This document shows, piece after piece, positions 1 to 5,972 of a DNA stretch of 6,110 nt; the first letter of the stretch is position 1; every line of letters begins with the position of its first letter. Position numbers and translations under genes: made by a program. This DNA is from Dokdonella_A sp035545255 (GTDB lineage: Bacteria > Pseudomonadota > Gammaproteobacteria > Xanthomonadales > Rhodanobacteraceae), in NCBI GenBank assembly GCA_035545255.1, contig DASZYR010000005.1, positions 1-6,110 on the forward strand, in the 5' to 3' direction. The notes below the pieces were generated by a model. It saw only the letters and a program-made list of their open reading frames with translations. It did not search any database and was not told the origin of the DNA.

Positions 1-503
1 AGGCGCCAGAGCTCGGGACGCTGGTTCTTCGGATCCCACTGATGCTGCGCGCTCCGGAACGAGAACACGCGCTCCTTCGCGCGCGATTTCTCCTCGTCGC
101 GGCGCGCGCCGCCGAACGCAAGATCGAAGCCGTACTCGTCGAGCGCCTGCTTCAGGCCTTGCGTCTTCCAGACATCGGTGTGCAGCGCCGAGCCGTGCGT
201 GAACGGGTTGATGCCGAGCTTCACGGCCTCGGGATTCCGGTGCACGAGGAGCTGCATGCCCGATTCCACGGCCATGCGGTCGCGGAACTCGTACATCGCT
301 CGGAATTTCCAGGTCGTGTCGACGTGCAGCAGCGGAAACGGCGGCCTCGAGGGGAAGAACGCCTTCCGTGCGAGGTGCAGCATGACCGAGCTGTCCTTGC
401 CGATCGAATACAGCATGACCGGATGCTCGGACTCGGCGACCGCCTCGCGCAGGATGTCGATGCTCTCGGCTTCGAGCTTTTGCAGGTGGGTCAGTGAAGC
501 CAT
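1..503 (-). CDS. cysD: Sulfate adenylyltransferase subunit 2 (CysD), 5' part only
   Basis: Catalytic small subunit of ATP sulfurylase. With the GTPase CysN it makes adenosine 5'-phosphosulfate from ATP and sulfate, the first step of cytoplasmic sulfate assimilation. Reading the minus strand from the ATG at 503-501 gives 167 residues with no stop before the window edge; the family is about 300 aa, so a little over half is present. The sequence starts MASLTHLQKLEAESI and carries the modified PP-loop motif SIGKDSSVMLHLARKAF (residues about 33-49), then PFPLLHVDT, MYEFRDRMA, GINPFTHGS, FGGARRDEEKSRAKER and WDPKNQRPELW, all matching E. coli CysD nearly word for word. Homology begins at LTHL just after the chosen ATG, which supports this start, although no strong Shine-Dalgarno is visible upstream. 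It is transcribed divergently from mtnA. By family habit cysN or cysNC would be expected next, beyond the left edge, but this cannot be seen. Confidence 0.95.
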   Translation of the reverse strand, partial: MASLTHLQKLEAESIDILREAVAESEHPVMLYSIGKDSSVMLHLARKAFFPSRPPFPLLHVDTTWKFRAMYEFRDRMAVESGMQLLVHRNPEAVKLGINPFTHGSALHTDVWKTQGLKQALDEYGFDLAFGGARRDEEKSRAKERVFSFRSAQHQWDPKNQRPELWR

Positions 504-550
504 CGCGTGCAGTCGTCCGGTTCGCGCGAGGTTCGTTCTCGCAGCACCCC

Positions 551-622
551 TGTAGGAGCGGCGACAGCCGCGATTTCTGGAGGTTGGCCGTGAAGGGATC
601 GCGGCTGTCGTCGCGCCTGCGA
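551..622. repeat. TGTAGGAGCGGC-type intergenic inverted repeat
   Basis: The left arm (551-574, beginning TGTAGGAGCGGC) and the right arm (598-622, beginning ATCGCGGCTGTCG) are near-perfect reverse complements: about 20 of 24 positions match, with mismatches concentrated at the outer end. They are separated by about 23 bases. Elements of this form (TGTAGGAGCGGCTTCAGCCGCGA and relatives) are known as abundant intergenic REP-like sequences in xanthomonads and pseudomonads. It lies between the divergent cysD and mtnA starts, about 48 bases from the cysD ATG and 72 bases from the mtnA GTG, so it is within or next to both 5' regions. No transposase gene accompanies it. Confidence 0.8.
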
Positions 623-694
623 GCTGCGCGCGTGGCGGAGCGATCGCCGCGCTGCTAACCTGCGCGGCCGCAAGCATAGCGTACCCGCTCGTCC

Positions 695-1729
695 GTGACC
701 TCGACCTCCGCCGCCTCCCACGATTCGATCCGCGCCGTGATCTGGCAGGGCGATCGCCTGGTGCTCCTCGATCAGCGCCGCCTGCCGTTCGAGGAAACGC
801 ACATCGAATGCCGGAGCGCGGGCGAGGTCGCGGCGGCGATCCGCGATCTTGCCGTCCGCGGCGCGCCGGCGATCGGCATCGCGGCGGCCTGGGGCGTCGT
901 GCTCGCGGCCCGTCAGGGCGACGCCGTACTCGACGCCGCTCTCGTCGAGCTGCGCGCCGCGCGTCCGACGGCGGTCAACCTCATGTGGGCGCTCGATCGC
1001 ATGGCCGGCGCGCGCGGCGGCGGCTTCGCGGCGCTCGAGCGCGAAGCGCAATCGATCCAGGACGAGGACCTCGCCGCGAATCGCCGCATGGGCGAGCTCG
1101 GCGCATCGCTGCTCGGACGCGACGTCGGCGTCCTCACGCACTGCAACACCGGCTCGCTCGCGACTGCCGGCTTCGGGACGGCGCTCGGCGTGGTCCGCGC
1201 GGGCTATGGCGAAGGCCGCATCGCGCGCGTGTTCGCGGGCGAGACGCGGCCGTGGCTCCAGGGCGCGCGGCTCACGATGTGGGAGCTCGTGCGCGACGGC
1301 ATCCCGGCGCAGCTCATCGCCGACTCGGCCGCCGCGCACCTCATGCGGACCGGCGCCGTGCAATGGGTCGTCGTCGGCGCCGACCGCATCGCGGCGAACG
1401 GCGACACGGCGAACAAGATCGGAACGTACCAGCTCGCGATCGCCGCACGGCATCACGGCGTCGGCTTCATGGTCGTCGCGCCCTCGTCGACGATCGACAT
1501 GGCGACGCCGGACGGCGCCGCGATCGAGATCGAATTGCGCTCGCCGGACGAGATGCTGTCGTTCGGCGGCAAGCCGACGGTCGTCGACGGCGCGAAGGCG
1601 TGGAACCCCGTGTTCGACGTGACGCCGCACGAGCTCATCGATGTCGTCGTGACCGAGCGCGGTGTCGTCGAGAAGCCGGACGCCGGGCGCATGAAGGCGC
1701 TGTTCGGCGCGCCTGCGGCGACGGCCTGA
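695..1729 (+). CDS. mtnA: S-methyl-5-thioribose-1-phosphate isomerase (MtnA)
   Basis: Converts 5-methylthioribose-1-phosphate to 5-methylthioribulose-1-phosphate in the methionine salvage pathway (cytoplasm). It belongs to the eIF2B-alpha/beta/delta-related aldose-ketose isomerases. The 344 aa length is normal. Visible family motifs are RGAPAIG (55-61), LTHCNTGSLAT around Cys150, GADRIAANGDTANKIGTY around Asp230, and NPVFDVTP (304-311) near the C-terminus. Cys150 and Asp230 correspond to the catalytic Cys/Asp pair known from the B. subtilis enzyme. The start is a GTG at 695; an in-frame TAG at 677-679 limits any upstream extension, and no clear Shine-Dalgarno is seen. A later in-frame GTG (codon 15, within IRAVIW) would remove poorly conserved residues and is a possible alternative. 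No other methionine-salvage gene is in the window. The next gene begins 14 bases downstream on the same strand, suggesting co-transcription. Confidence 0.95.
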   Translation: MTSTSAASHDSIRAVIWQGDRLVLLDQRRLPFEETHIECRSAGEVAAAIRDLAVRGAPAIGIAAAWGVVLAARQGDAVLDAALVELRAARPTAVNLMWALDRMAGARGGGFAALEREAQSIQDEDLAANRRMGELGASLLGRDVGVLTHCNTGSLATAGFGTALGVVRAGYGEGRIARVFAGETRPWLQGARLTMWELVRDGIPAQLIADSAAAHLMRTGAVQWVVVGADRIAANGDTANKIGTYQLAIAARHHGVGFMVVAPSSTIDMATPDGAAIEIELRSPDEMLSFGGKPTVVDGAKAWNPVFDVTPHELIDVVVTERGVVEKPDAGRMKALFGAPAATA

Positions 1730-1743
1730 GTCGCGCGCACCGC

Positions 1744-2163
1744 ATGGCGTTGCGCAAGGAAATCCTGTTCTTCGCGATCAGCGGCGTCATCGGCTTCGTC
1801 GTCGACGCCGGCATCGTGCAGTTCCTCGTGCGCGAGTGGCACGTGAATCCGTACGAGGCGCGGCTCGCCTCGTTCCTCTGCGCCGCGACGGCGACGTGGG
1901 CGTTCAATCGCAAGATCACGTTCGCCGGCAAGGGCGGCGGCGGAAGCCGGCGGCGCCAGCTGATCCGCTACATCGCCGCGATGGCGGGCGGATTCGCTCT
2001 CAATTACGGCGCATACGCAGCCTGCGTCGCGTCGTTCGCCGTCGTCCGCGAGTGGCCGGCGATCGGCGTCGCGGCCGGCTCGATCGCGGGCGCGCTCGTC
2101 AATTTCCTGAGCTCGAAATACTGGATTTTCAGAGCTCCGGCGAGCGAGTCCGCGGCGTCCTGA
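1744..2163 (+). CDS. GtrA-family small membrane protein
   Basis: Predicted inner-membrane protein of 139 aa with four hydrophobic segments at roughly residues 6-30, 39-56, 76-98 and 104-124. This is the size and topology of the GtrA family, whose members are thought to flip or help present polyprenyl-phosphate-linked sugars for cell-surface glycosylation. Family hallmarks are an early Gly/Asp-containing first helix (SGVIGFVVDAG), the WAFNRKITF segment ending helix 2, and a matching NFLSSKYWIF segment ending helix 4. The loop after helix 2 is Gly- and Arg-rich (GKGGGGSRRR), consistent with a cytoplasmic side. The ATG at 1744 lies 14 bases after the mtnA stop and has no evident Shine-Dalgarno, so translation may depend on coupling to mtnA. 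No glycosyltransferase partner is in the window, so the specific substrate is unknown; only the family assignment is supported. Confidence 0.85.
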   Translation: MALRKEILFFAISGVIGFVVDAGIVQFLVREWHVNPYEARLASFLCAATATWAFNRKITFAGKGGGGSRRRQLIRYIAAMAGGFALNYGAYAACVASFAVVREWPAIGVAAGSIAGALVNFLSSKYWIFRAPASESAAS

Positions 2164-2256
2164 AGGCGCGTCCGCGCGAGGCATCGGCAAGACCCCGTAA
2201 AGCATCGCTAAGTCCCCTAGAAATCAGGGAAATCCGGGCACTTTCCGAGCCGCTTG

Positions 2257-2265
2257 TGTTACAAT
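2257..2265 (+). promoter_or_regulatory. Candidate extended -10 promoter for gyrA
   Basis: TGT followed by TACAAT (hexamer at 2260-2265) matches an extended -10 element with a five-of-six TATAAT match, set in one of the few less GC-rich stretches of the spacer. The region 16-18 bases upstream has no good TTGACA match, which is tolerable for an extended -10 promoter. Transcription would start near 2272 and give a leader of about 196 bases. This is a pattern call only. Confidence 0.5.
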
Positions 2266-2296
2266 TTCGCATTCCCTTCGCGGGTCCGGAAGCGGC

Positions 2297-2328
2297 CGCC
2301 GGGAAGCTCGGAAAAACACCTCCCGGCG
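2297..2328 (+). other. GC-rich stem-loop in the probable gyrA leader
   Basis: CGCCGGGA at 2297-2304 is the exact reverse complement of TCCCGGCG at 2321-2328, giving an eight-pair stem around a 16-base A-rich loop. No T-run follows, so it does not look like an intrinsic terminator. Its right arm touches the start of the next repeat. It may be a coincidence of GC-rich sequence. Confidence 0.4.
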
Positions 2329-2393
2329 TCATGTCCGCGAAAGCGGGCATCCAGCGGAAATGCGACATGGATTCCCGCTTGCGCGGGAGTGAC
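2327..2393. repeat. Paired-hairpin intergenic repeat (TCCCGCGAAAGCGGG type)
   Basis: The left half, CGTCATGTCCGCGAAAGCGG at 2327-2346 and continuing to about 2354, and the right half at 2367-2393 (TGGATTCCCGCTTGCGCGGG onward, ending GTGACG) are imperfect reverse complements separated by about 12 bases. Each half is itself a small hairpin: CCGC-GAAA-GCGG in the left and CCCGC-TTGC-GCGGG in the right. This is the GTCATTCCCGCGAAAGCGGGAATCC pattern, widespread in proteobacterial intergenic DNA and similar in core to the Neisseria dRS3/NEMIS repeats. Here it lies between the candidate gyrA promoter and the gyrA start codon, so it would be transcribed as leader. Confidence 0.8.
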
Positions 2394-2452
2394 GGCGGCA
2401 ACGAGCTTTCCCTCGTCCGTCGCGGAACGCGCCCAGAAAACGACGGTTCTCC

Positions 2453-2458
2453 AGGAAG
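2453..2458 (+). promoter_or_regulatory. Ribosome binding site of gyrA
   Basis: AGGAAG lies nine bases before the ATG at 2468. It supports this start codon, which also matches the usual N-terminus of GyrA. Confidence 0.75.
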
Positions 2459-2467
2459 ACAAGCCTG

Positions 2468-5152
2468 ATGGCTGAGCTGGCCAAAGAAGTCATTCGCGTC
2501 AACATCGAGGACGAAGTCCGGCAGAGTTATCTCGACTATGCGATGAGCGTGATCGTCGGGCGCGCGCTGCCCGACGTCCGCGACGGCCTGAAGCCGGTGC
2601 ATCGCCGCGTGCTGTTCGGCATGCAGGAAGCGAACAACGTCTGGAACCGCCCGTACGTCAAGTGCGCTCGCATCGTCGGCGACGTCATGGGCAAATACCA
2701 TCCGCACGGCGACTCGTCGATCTACGACACGCTGGTGCGAATGGCGCAGGATTTCTCGCTGCGCTATCCGCTGATCGACGGACAGGGTAACTTCGGCTCG
2801 ATCGACGGCGACAACGCGGCGGCGATGCGCTACACCGAATGCCGTCTCGAGCGGCTCTCGTCGGAGCTGCTTGCCGATCTCGACAAGGAAACGGTCGATT
2901 TCGTCCCGAACTACGACGAGAAGGAGCAGGAACCGTCGGTGCTGCCGACGCGCGTGCCGAACCTGCTCGTCAACGGCTCGGCCGGCATCGCGGTGGGCAT
3001 GGCGACGAACGTGCCGCCGCACAATCTCTCGGAGATCGTCTCGGCGTGCATCGCGCTGATCGACGATCCCGAGCTCGGCTTCGACCAGCTGATGCAGCTC
3101 GTGCCGGGCCCCGATTTTCCGACCGCCGGCATCATCAACGGCGCGGCGGGCATCGTCGAGGCGTACAAGACCGGGCGCGGGCGCATCCTCGTGCGCGCGA
3201 AGGCCGAGATCGAGACCGACGACAACGGCCGCGAGACGATCATCGTCACCGAGATCCCGTATCAGGTGAACAAGGCGCGGCTGATCGAGAAGATCGCCGA
3301 GCTCGTCAAGGAGAAGAAGCTCGAAGGCATCTCGCAGGACGGTCTTCGCGACGAGTCGGACAAGGACGGCCTGCGCATCGTCATCGAGGTCCGGCGGGAT
3401 ACCTCGGCCGAGGTGCTGCTCAACAACCTGTTCCAGCAGACGCAGCTGCAGGTCACGTTCGGCATCAACATGGTCGCGCTGGTCGACGGCCAGCCGCGCA
3501 CGCTTTCGCTGCGCGAGATCCTCGATGCGTTCATCCGCCACCGGCGCGAGGTCGTCACGCGGCGCACGATCTTCGATCTGCGCAAGGCGCGCGCTCGCGC
3601 CCATGTCGTCGAAGGGCTGGCCGTCGCGCTCGCGAACATCGACGAGATGATCGAGCTGATCAAGGCCGCGCCGGACACCGACGCCGCGCGCGAGCGCATG
3701 CTCGCGCGGCGCTGGGCGCCCGGCATGGTTTCGGCGCTGCTCGCGGCGGCGGGTGCGGAAGCGTCGCGTCCCGAGGACATGGCGGTCGACGCCGGCTTGC
3801 GTCCGGACGGTTATCAGCTCACCGAGATCCAGGCGGCGCAGATCCTCGAGATGCGGCTGAATCGCCTGACCGGCCTCGAGCAGGAAAAGCTGAGCGACGA
3901 ATACAAGAGCCTTCTCGGCACGATCGGCGGCCTGATCGAGATACTGGAGAACCCCGAGCGCCTGCTCAACGTCATCCGCGACGAGCTCGTCGAACTCAAG
4001 GATCAATACGGCGACGCGCGCCGCACGGTCATCCAGGCGAGCCAGGAGGATCTCGACATCCTCGATCTCATCGCGCCTGAAGACGTCGTCGTCACGCTCT
4101 CGCATGCGGGCTACGCGAAGCGCCAGCCGGTCAGCATCTATCGCGCGCAGCGCCGCGGCGGCAAGGGCCGGAGCGCGACCGCGATGAAGGAAGAGGATTT
4201 CGTCGAGAAGCTCTGGATTGCGAACACGCACGACACGCTGCTGACGTTCACAAGCGCGGGCCGCGTCTACTGGCTCAAGGTTCACAAGCTGCCGGATGCC
4301 GGTCCGAACGCACGCGGACGGCCGATCGTGAACCTCTTGCCGCTGGAGGAGGGCGAGAAGGTGCAGGCGATCCTGCCCGTGCGCGGCTACGCCGAAGATC
4401 GCTACGTGTTCTTCGCCACGCAGAACGGCACGGTCAAGAAGACGCCGCTGACCGAGTTCGAGTTCCAGTTGCAGCGCGGCAAGATCGCGATCGGCCTCGA
4501 CGAAGGCGACGCGCTCGTCGACGTGCAGATAACAGACGGCTCGCGCGACATCATGCTGTTCGCCTCGAACGGCAGGACCGTGCGCTTCTTCGAGGACGAG
4601 GTACGCGCGATGGGCCGTGGTGCGAGCGGCGTGCGCGGCATCCGCCTCGCCGAAGGCGCGGAGGTCGTCTCGCTGCTCGTCGTCGAGCACGCGACCGAGC
4701 AGAGCGGCGACGAAGACGAGGCGGCCGAGACGACGGAGGGCGAGGCGCTAGCGGAGGAATCCGCGTCGCCGTCGGAGACCTACGTGCTGACTGCGACCGA
4801 GCGCGGCTACGGCAAGCGCACGCCGCTGTCGAAGTATCCTCGCAAGGGCCGCGGCATCCAGGGTGTCATCGGCATCCAGTGTTCGGAGCGCAACGGCAAT
4901 CTCGTCGGCGCGGTCGAAGTCGAGGAAGCGCACGAGGTGATGCTGATCTCGAATCTCGGCACGCTCGTGCGCACGCGCGCGAGCGAGATCGCGCGCGTCG
5001 GGCGCAACACGCAGGGCGTGACGCTGATCCGTCTGCCGGCCGAGGAGCAGCTCGTCGGCGTCGTGCGCGTGGAAGCGCTCGGCGACGAAAGCAACGGCGA
5101 GACGGATGGCGGCGGCGAGGAGTCGACGTCGGGCGAGCCGCCGGTCGTCTAG
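2468..5152 (+). CDS. gyrA: DNA gyrase subunit A (GyrA)
   Basis: Breakage-reunion subunit of DNA gyrase. In an A2B2 complex with GyrB it introduces negative supercoils using ATP. The 894 aa length is close to the family norm (E. coli 875). The N-terminal winged-helix/breakage domain is intact: the quinolone-binding stretch has Ser83 and Asp87 (GDSSIYD), catalytic Arg121-Tyr122 follow in AAAMRYTE, and Ile174 sits in SAGIAVGMAT. Tower and coiled-coil regions cover about 160-500. The C-terminal beta-pinwheel (about 535-870) contains the GyrA box QRRGGKG at 561-567, which separates gyrase from topoisomerase IV ParC. Between pinwheel strands, residues 740-770 form a strongly acidic low-complexity insert, and the last 25 residues form an acidic Gly-rich tail. 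It has its own AGGAAG ribosome site and probably its own promoter with a structured leader. serC, often downstream in related bacteria, is absent; the next gene converges from the opposite strand. Confidence 0.98.
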   Translation: MAELAKEVIRVNIEDEVRQSYLDYAMSVIVGRALPDVRDGLKPVHRRVLFGMQEANNVWNRPYVKCARIVGDVMGKYHPHGDSSIYDTLVRMAQDFSLRYPLIDGQGNFGSIDGDNAAAMRYTECRLERLSSELLADLDKETVDFVPNYDEKEQEPSVLPTRVPNLLVNGSAGIAVGMATNVPPHNLSEIVSACIALIDDPELGFDQLMQLVPGPDFPTAGIINGAAGIVEAYKTGRGRILVRAKAEIETDDNGRETIIVTEIPYQVNKARLIEKIAELVKEKKLEGISQDGLRDESDKDGLRIVIEVRRDTSAEVLLNNLFQQTQLQVTFGINMVALVDGQPRTLSLREILDAFIRHRREVVTRRTIFDLRKARARAHVVEGLAVALANIDEMIELIKAAPDTDAARERMLARRWAPGMVSALLAAAGAEASRPEDMAVDAGLRPDGYQLTEIQAAQILEMRLNRLTGLEQEKLSDEYKSLLGTIGGLIEILENPERLLNVIRDELVELKDQYGDARRTVIQASQEDLDILDLIAPEDVVVTLSHAGYAKRQPVSIYRAQRRGGKGRSATAMKEEDFVEKLWIANTHDTLLTFTSAGRVYWLKVHKLPDAGPNARGRPIVNLLPLEEGEKVQAILPVRGYAEDRYVFFATQNGTVKKTPLTEFEFQLQRGKIAIGLDEGDALVDVQITDGSRDIMLFASNGRTVRFFEDEVRAMGRGASGVRGIRLAEGAEVVSLLVVEHATEQSGDEDEAAETTEGEALAEESASPSETYVLTATERGYGKRTPLSKYPRKGRGIQGVIGIQCSERNGNLVGAVEVEEAHEVMLISNLGTLVRTRASEIARVGRNTQGVTLIRLPAEEQLVGVVRVEALGDESNGETDGGGEESTSGEPPVV

Positions 5153-5163
5153 CCGTCCAGTCC

Positions 5164-5242
5164 ATCATCCCGGCGAAAGCCGGGATGCCATCCTGGTCTG
5201 CGCAGAAACCGAAGATGGATCCCGGCTTTCGCCGGGATGACG
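5164..5242. repeat. Paired-hairpin repeat (ATCCCGGCGAAAGCCGGGAT type) after gyrA
   Basis: ATCCCGGCGAAAGCCGGGAT at 5167-5186 and ATCCCGGCTTTCGCCGGGAT at 5219-5238 are exact 20-base reverse complements. Each is also a perfect hairpin (ATCCCGGC stem, four-base loop). The flanking bases (ATC before, GATGACG after) resemble the ends of the repeat upstream of gyrA. The first hairpin begins 14 bases after the gyrA stop codon. Neither hairpin is followed by a T-run, so intrinsic termination is unproven, but a role at the 3' end of the gyrA mRNA is plausible. Confidence 0.85.
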
Positions 5243-5268
5243 AAGAGCAAGCGTTGCGAACCGAACTC

Positions 5269-5370
5269 GTCGTTCCCGCGAAAGCGGGAACCTGGCGACC
5301 TTGGCTTTTCGGCTGGCGAAGAATTTTCTCCGGGCAAAGAAAAGGAACTCGGCCCCCGCTTTCGCAGGTC
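5269..5370. repeat. Second repeat copy with one intact and one decayed arm
   Basis: GTTCCCGCGAAAGCGGGAAC at 5272-5291 is a perfect eight-pair hairpin with a GAAA loop. About 60 bases on, CCCGCTTTCGC at 5355-5365 is the exact reverse complement of its core, but the surrounding bases have diverged, so this looks like a decayed right arm. The unit is a near relative of the repeat at 5164-5242, with CCGC rather than CCGGC stems, and abuts the stem-loop at the end of the peroxiredoxin gene. Confidence is high for the intact hairpin and moderate for the partner. Confidence 0.65.
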
Positions 5371-5408
5371 GATGCTCGAAAGCGATCAGGAGATCGCTTC
5401 GAGCATCG
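5370..5408. other. Long stem-loop spanning the peroxiredoxin stop codon
   Basis: The arm at 5370-5387 (CGATGCTCGAAAGCGATC) and the arm at 5392-5408 (GATCGCTTCGAGCATCG) are reverse complements over 17 pairs with a single bulged A, around a four-base loop. On the minus strand the proximal arm encodes the last residues MLEAI, the Ser codon and part of the TGA fall in or beside the loop, and the distal arm is 3' untranslated. No T-run follows in either direction. It could stabilise the 3' end of the peroxiredoxin mRNA or block transcripts converging from gyrA. Confidence 0.75.
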
Positions 5409-5865
5409 TCTTCGCGTCAGACACCTTGAACTCGCCCGGCGCCTCGACGTTGAGCTTCTTGACGACGCCATCTTCGGCGTAGAGCGCGAAGCGCTTGCCG
5501 CGCATGCCGAGGCCGAACGGCGTGCCGTCCATCTCGAGGCCGAGCGATTTCGTGAACGTGCCGTTGCCGTCGGCGAGCATGATGAAGCCGTCCGGCACGT
5601 GCTGATCCTTCGCCCAGGCGTCCATCACGAACGCGTCGTTGACGGCCATGCACGCGACATCCACGCCATGCTGGCGGAAGTCCGCGAACTTCTCGACGTA
5701 GCCCGGCAGGTGCTTCGACGAGCACGTCGGCGTGAATGCGCCGGGGACGGAGAACAGCACGACCTTCTTGCCGTCGAAGATCTCGTCGGTCGTCACGGCC
5801 TGGACGCCGTCCTTGAGAACGTTGAGCGTCGCGTTCGGGATGCGGTCGCCTACCTGGATCGTCAT
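5386..5865 (-). CDS. Prx5-type peroxiredoxin
   Basis: Thiol peroxidase of the Prx5 group that reduces hydrogen peroxide and organic hydroperoxides in the cytoplasm. The 159 aa protein has no signal peptide. The peroxidatic site is PGAFTPTC (residues 41-48), giving the P-x3-T-x2-C motif with Cys48. The second conserved Prx5 stretch, GMRGKRFALYAEDGVV, is at 120-135 and supplies the active-site Arg. The only other cysteine is Cys72 (ACMAVND), at the position of a non-catalytic Cys in human PRDX5. The C-terminal resolving Cys of human PRDX5 is absent, which suggests a 1-Cys mechanism with glutathione/glutaredoxin or another small thiol as reductant (inference). The ATG at 5865-5863 is preceded by AAGGAG seven bases upstream. 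The gene converges on gyrA, and its 3' end is folded into a long stem-loop. Confidence 0.93.
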   Translation of the reverse strand: MTIQVGDRIPNATLNVLKDGVQAVTTDEIFDGKKVVLFSVPGAFTPTCSSKHLPGYVEKFADFRQHGVDVACMAVNDAFVMDAWAKDQHVPDGFIMLADGNGTFTKSLGLEMDGTPFGLGMRGKRFALYAEDGVVKKLNVEAPGEFKVSDAKTMLEAIS

Positions 5866-5872
5866 GGGGCTG

Positions 5873-5878
5873 CTCCTT
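5873..5878 (-). promoter_or_regulatory. Ribosome binding site of the peroxiredoxin gene
   Basis: AAGGAG on the minus strand, seven bases before the ATG, is the strongest Shine-Dalgarno in the window and fixes the start codon. Confidence 0.85.
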
Positions 5879-5892
5879 GGTCGGATGTGCGG

Positions 5893-5898
5893 ATGATA
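5893..5898 (-). promoter_or_regulatory. Weak -10 candidate for the peroxiredoxin gene
   Basis: TATCAT on the minus strand is a five-of-six match to TATAAT, about 28 bases upstream of the start codon. The hexamer 17 bases further upstream (CACCAA) is a poor -35, so an activator or another promoter would be needed. I could not recognise an OxyR site. Confidence 0.3.
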
Positions 5899-5928
5899 CG
5901 TGAGCCTTGGAAGTGTTGGTGCGAGCTT

Positions 5929-5972
5929 CCCTCATCCGCCTGCCGGCACCTTCTCCCGCAAGCGGGAGAAGG
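5929..5972. repeat. CCCTCATCCGCC...CTTCTCCCGC palindromic repeat
   Basis: CCCTCATCCGCC (5929-5940) leads into a near-perfect palindrome at 5949-5972, CCTTCTCCCGC-AA-GCGGGAGAAGG, with eleven-base arms around AA. This pattern is a known common intergenic repeat in proteobacteria. It sits upstream of the peroxiredoxin promoter region. Confidence 0.8.

Larger units (their letters stand above)
2164..2467. other. Gene-free spacer upstream of gyrA
   Basis: These 304 bases between the GtrA-like gene and gyrA hold no convincing gene. Bases 2164-2240 contain nothing I can identify; there is no strong hairpin plus T-run terminator for the upstream gene. From about 2257 the spacer holds a probable promoter, a GC-rich stem-loop (2297-2328), a paired-hairpin repeat (2327-2393) and the gyrA ribosome binding site. 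If the promoter call is right, the gyrA mRNA has a structured leader of almost 200 bases. Confidence 0.7.

Noticed and set aside
661..694. Promoter for mtnA just before its GTG
   Set aside because: CATAGC at 675-680 is a weak -10 match without a -35; not enough to annotate.
491..1630. Long antisense open frame (379 codons) over mtnA
   Set aside because: Composition is dominated by Arg, Ala and His with no motif; it is a shadow of mtnA, which is a clear family member.
808..1743. N-terminal extension of the GtrA-like frame through mtnA
   Set aside because: The frame is open back to 808, but the translation before 1744 is Arg-rich and overlaps mtnA; family homology begins at the ATG at 1744.
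2254..2475. Small open frame (73 codons) in the spacer before gyrA
   Set aside because: Its middle (PRKRASSGNATWIPACAG) is the translation of the palindromic repeat, a common annotation artefact, and it overlaps the gyrA start.
2129..4690. Very long open frame (853 codons) antisense to gyrA
   Set aside because: Its residues are Arg/Asp/Ala/Leu-rich with no recognisable domain, and it mirrors gyrA codons. GC-rich codon use leaves antisense frames open; gyrA on the other strand is unambiguous.
5164..5291. Intrinsic terminators for gyrA and the peroxiredoxin gene
   Set aside because: The hairpins are strong, but none is followed by a T-run on either strand, so they are annotated as repeats only.
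5149..5337. Small antisense open frame (62 codons) after gyrA
   Set aside because: It contains VIPAKAGIH and GSRFRGNDE, the usual false peptides from translating this class of repeat.
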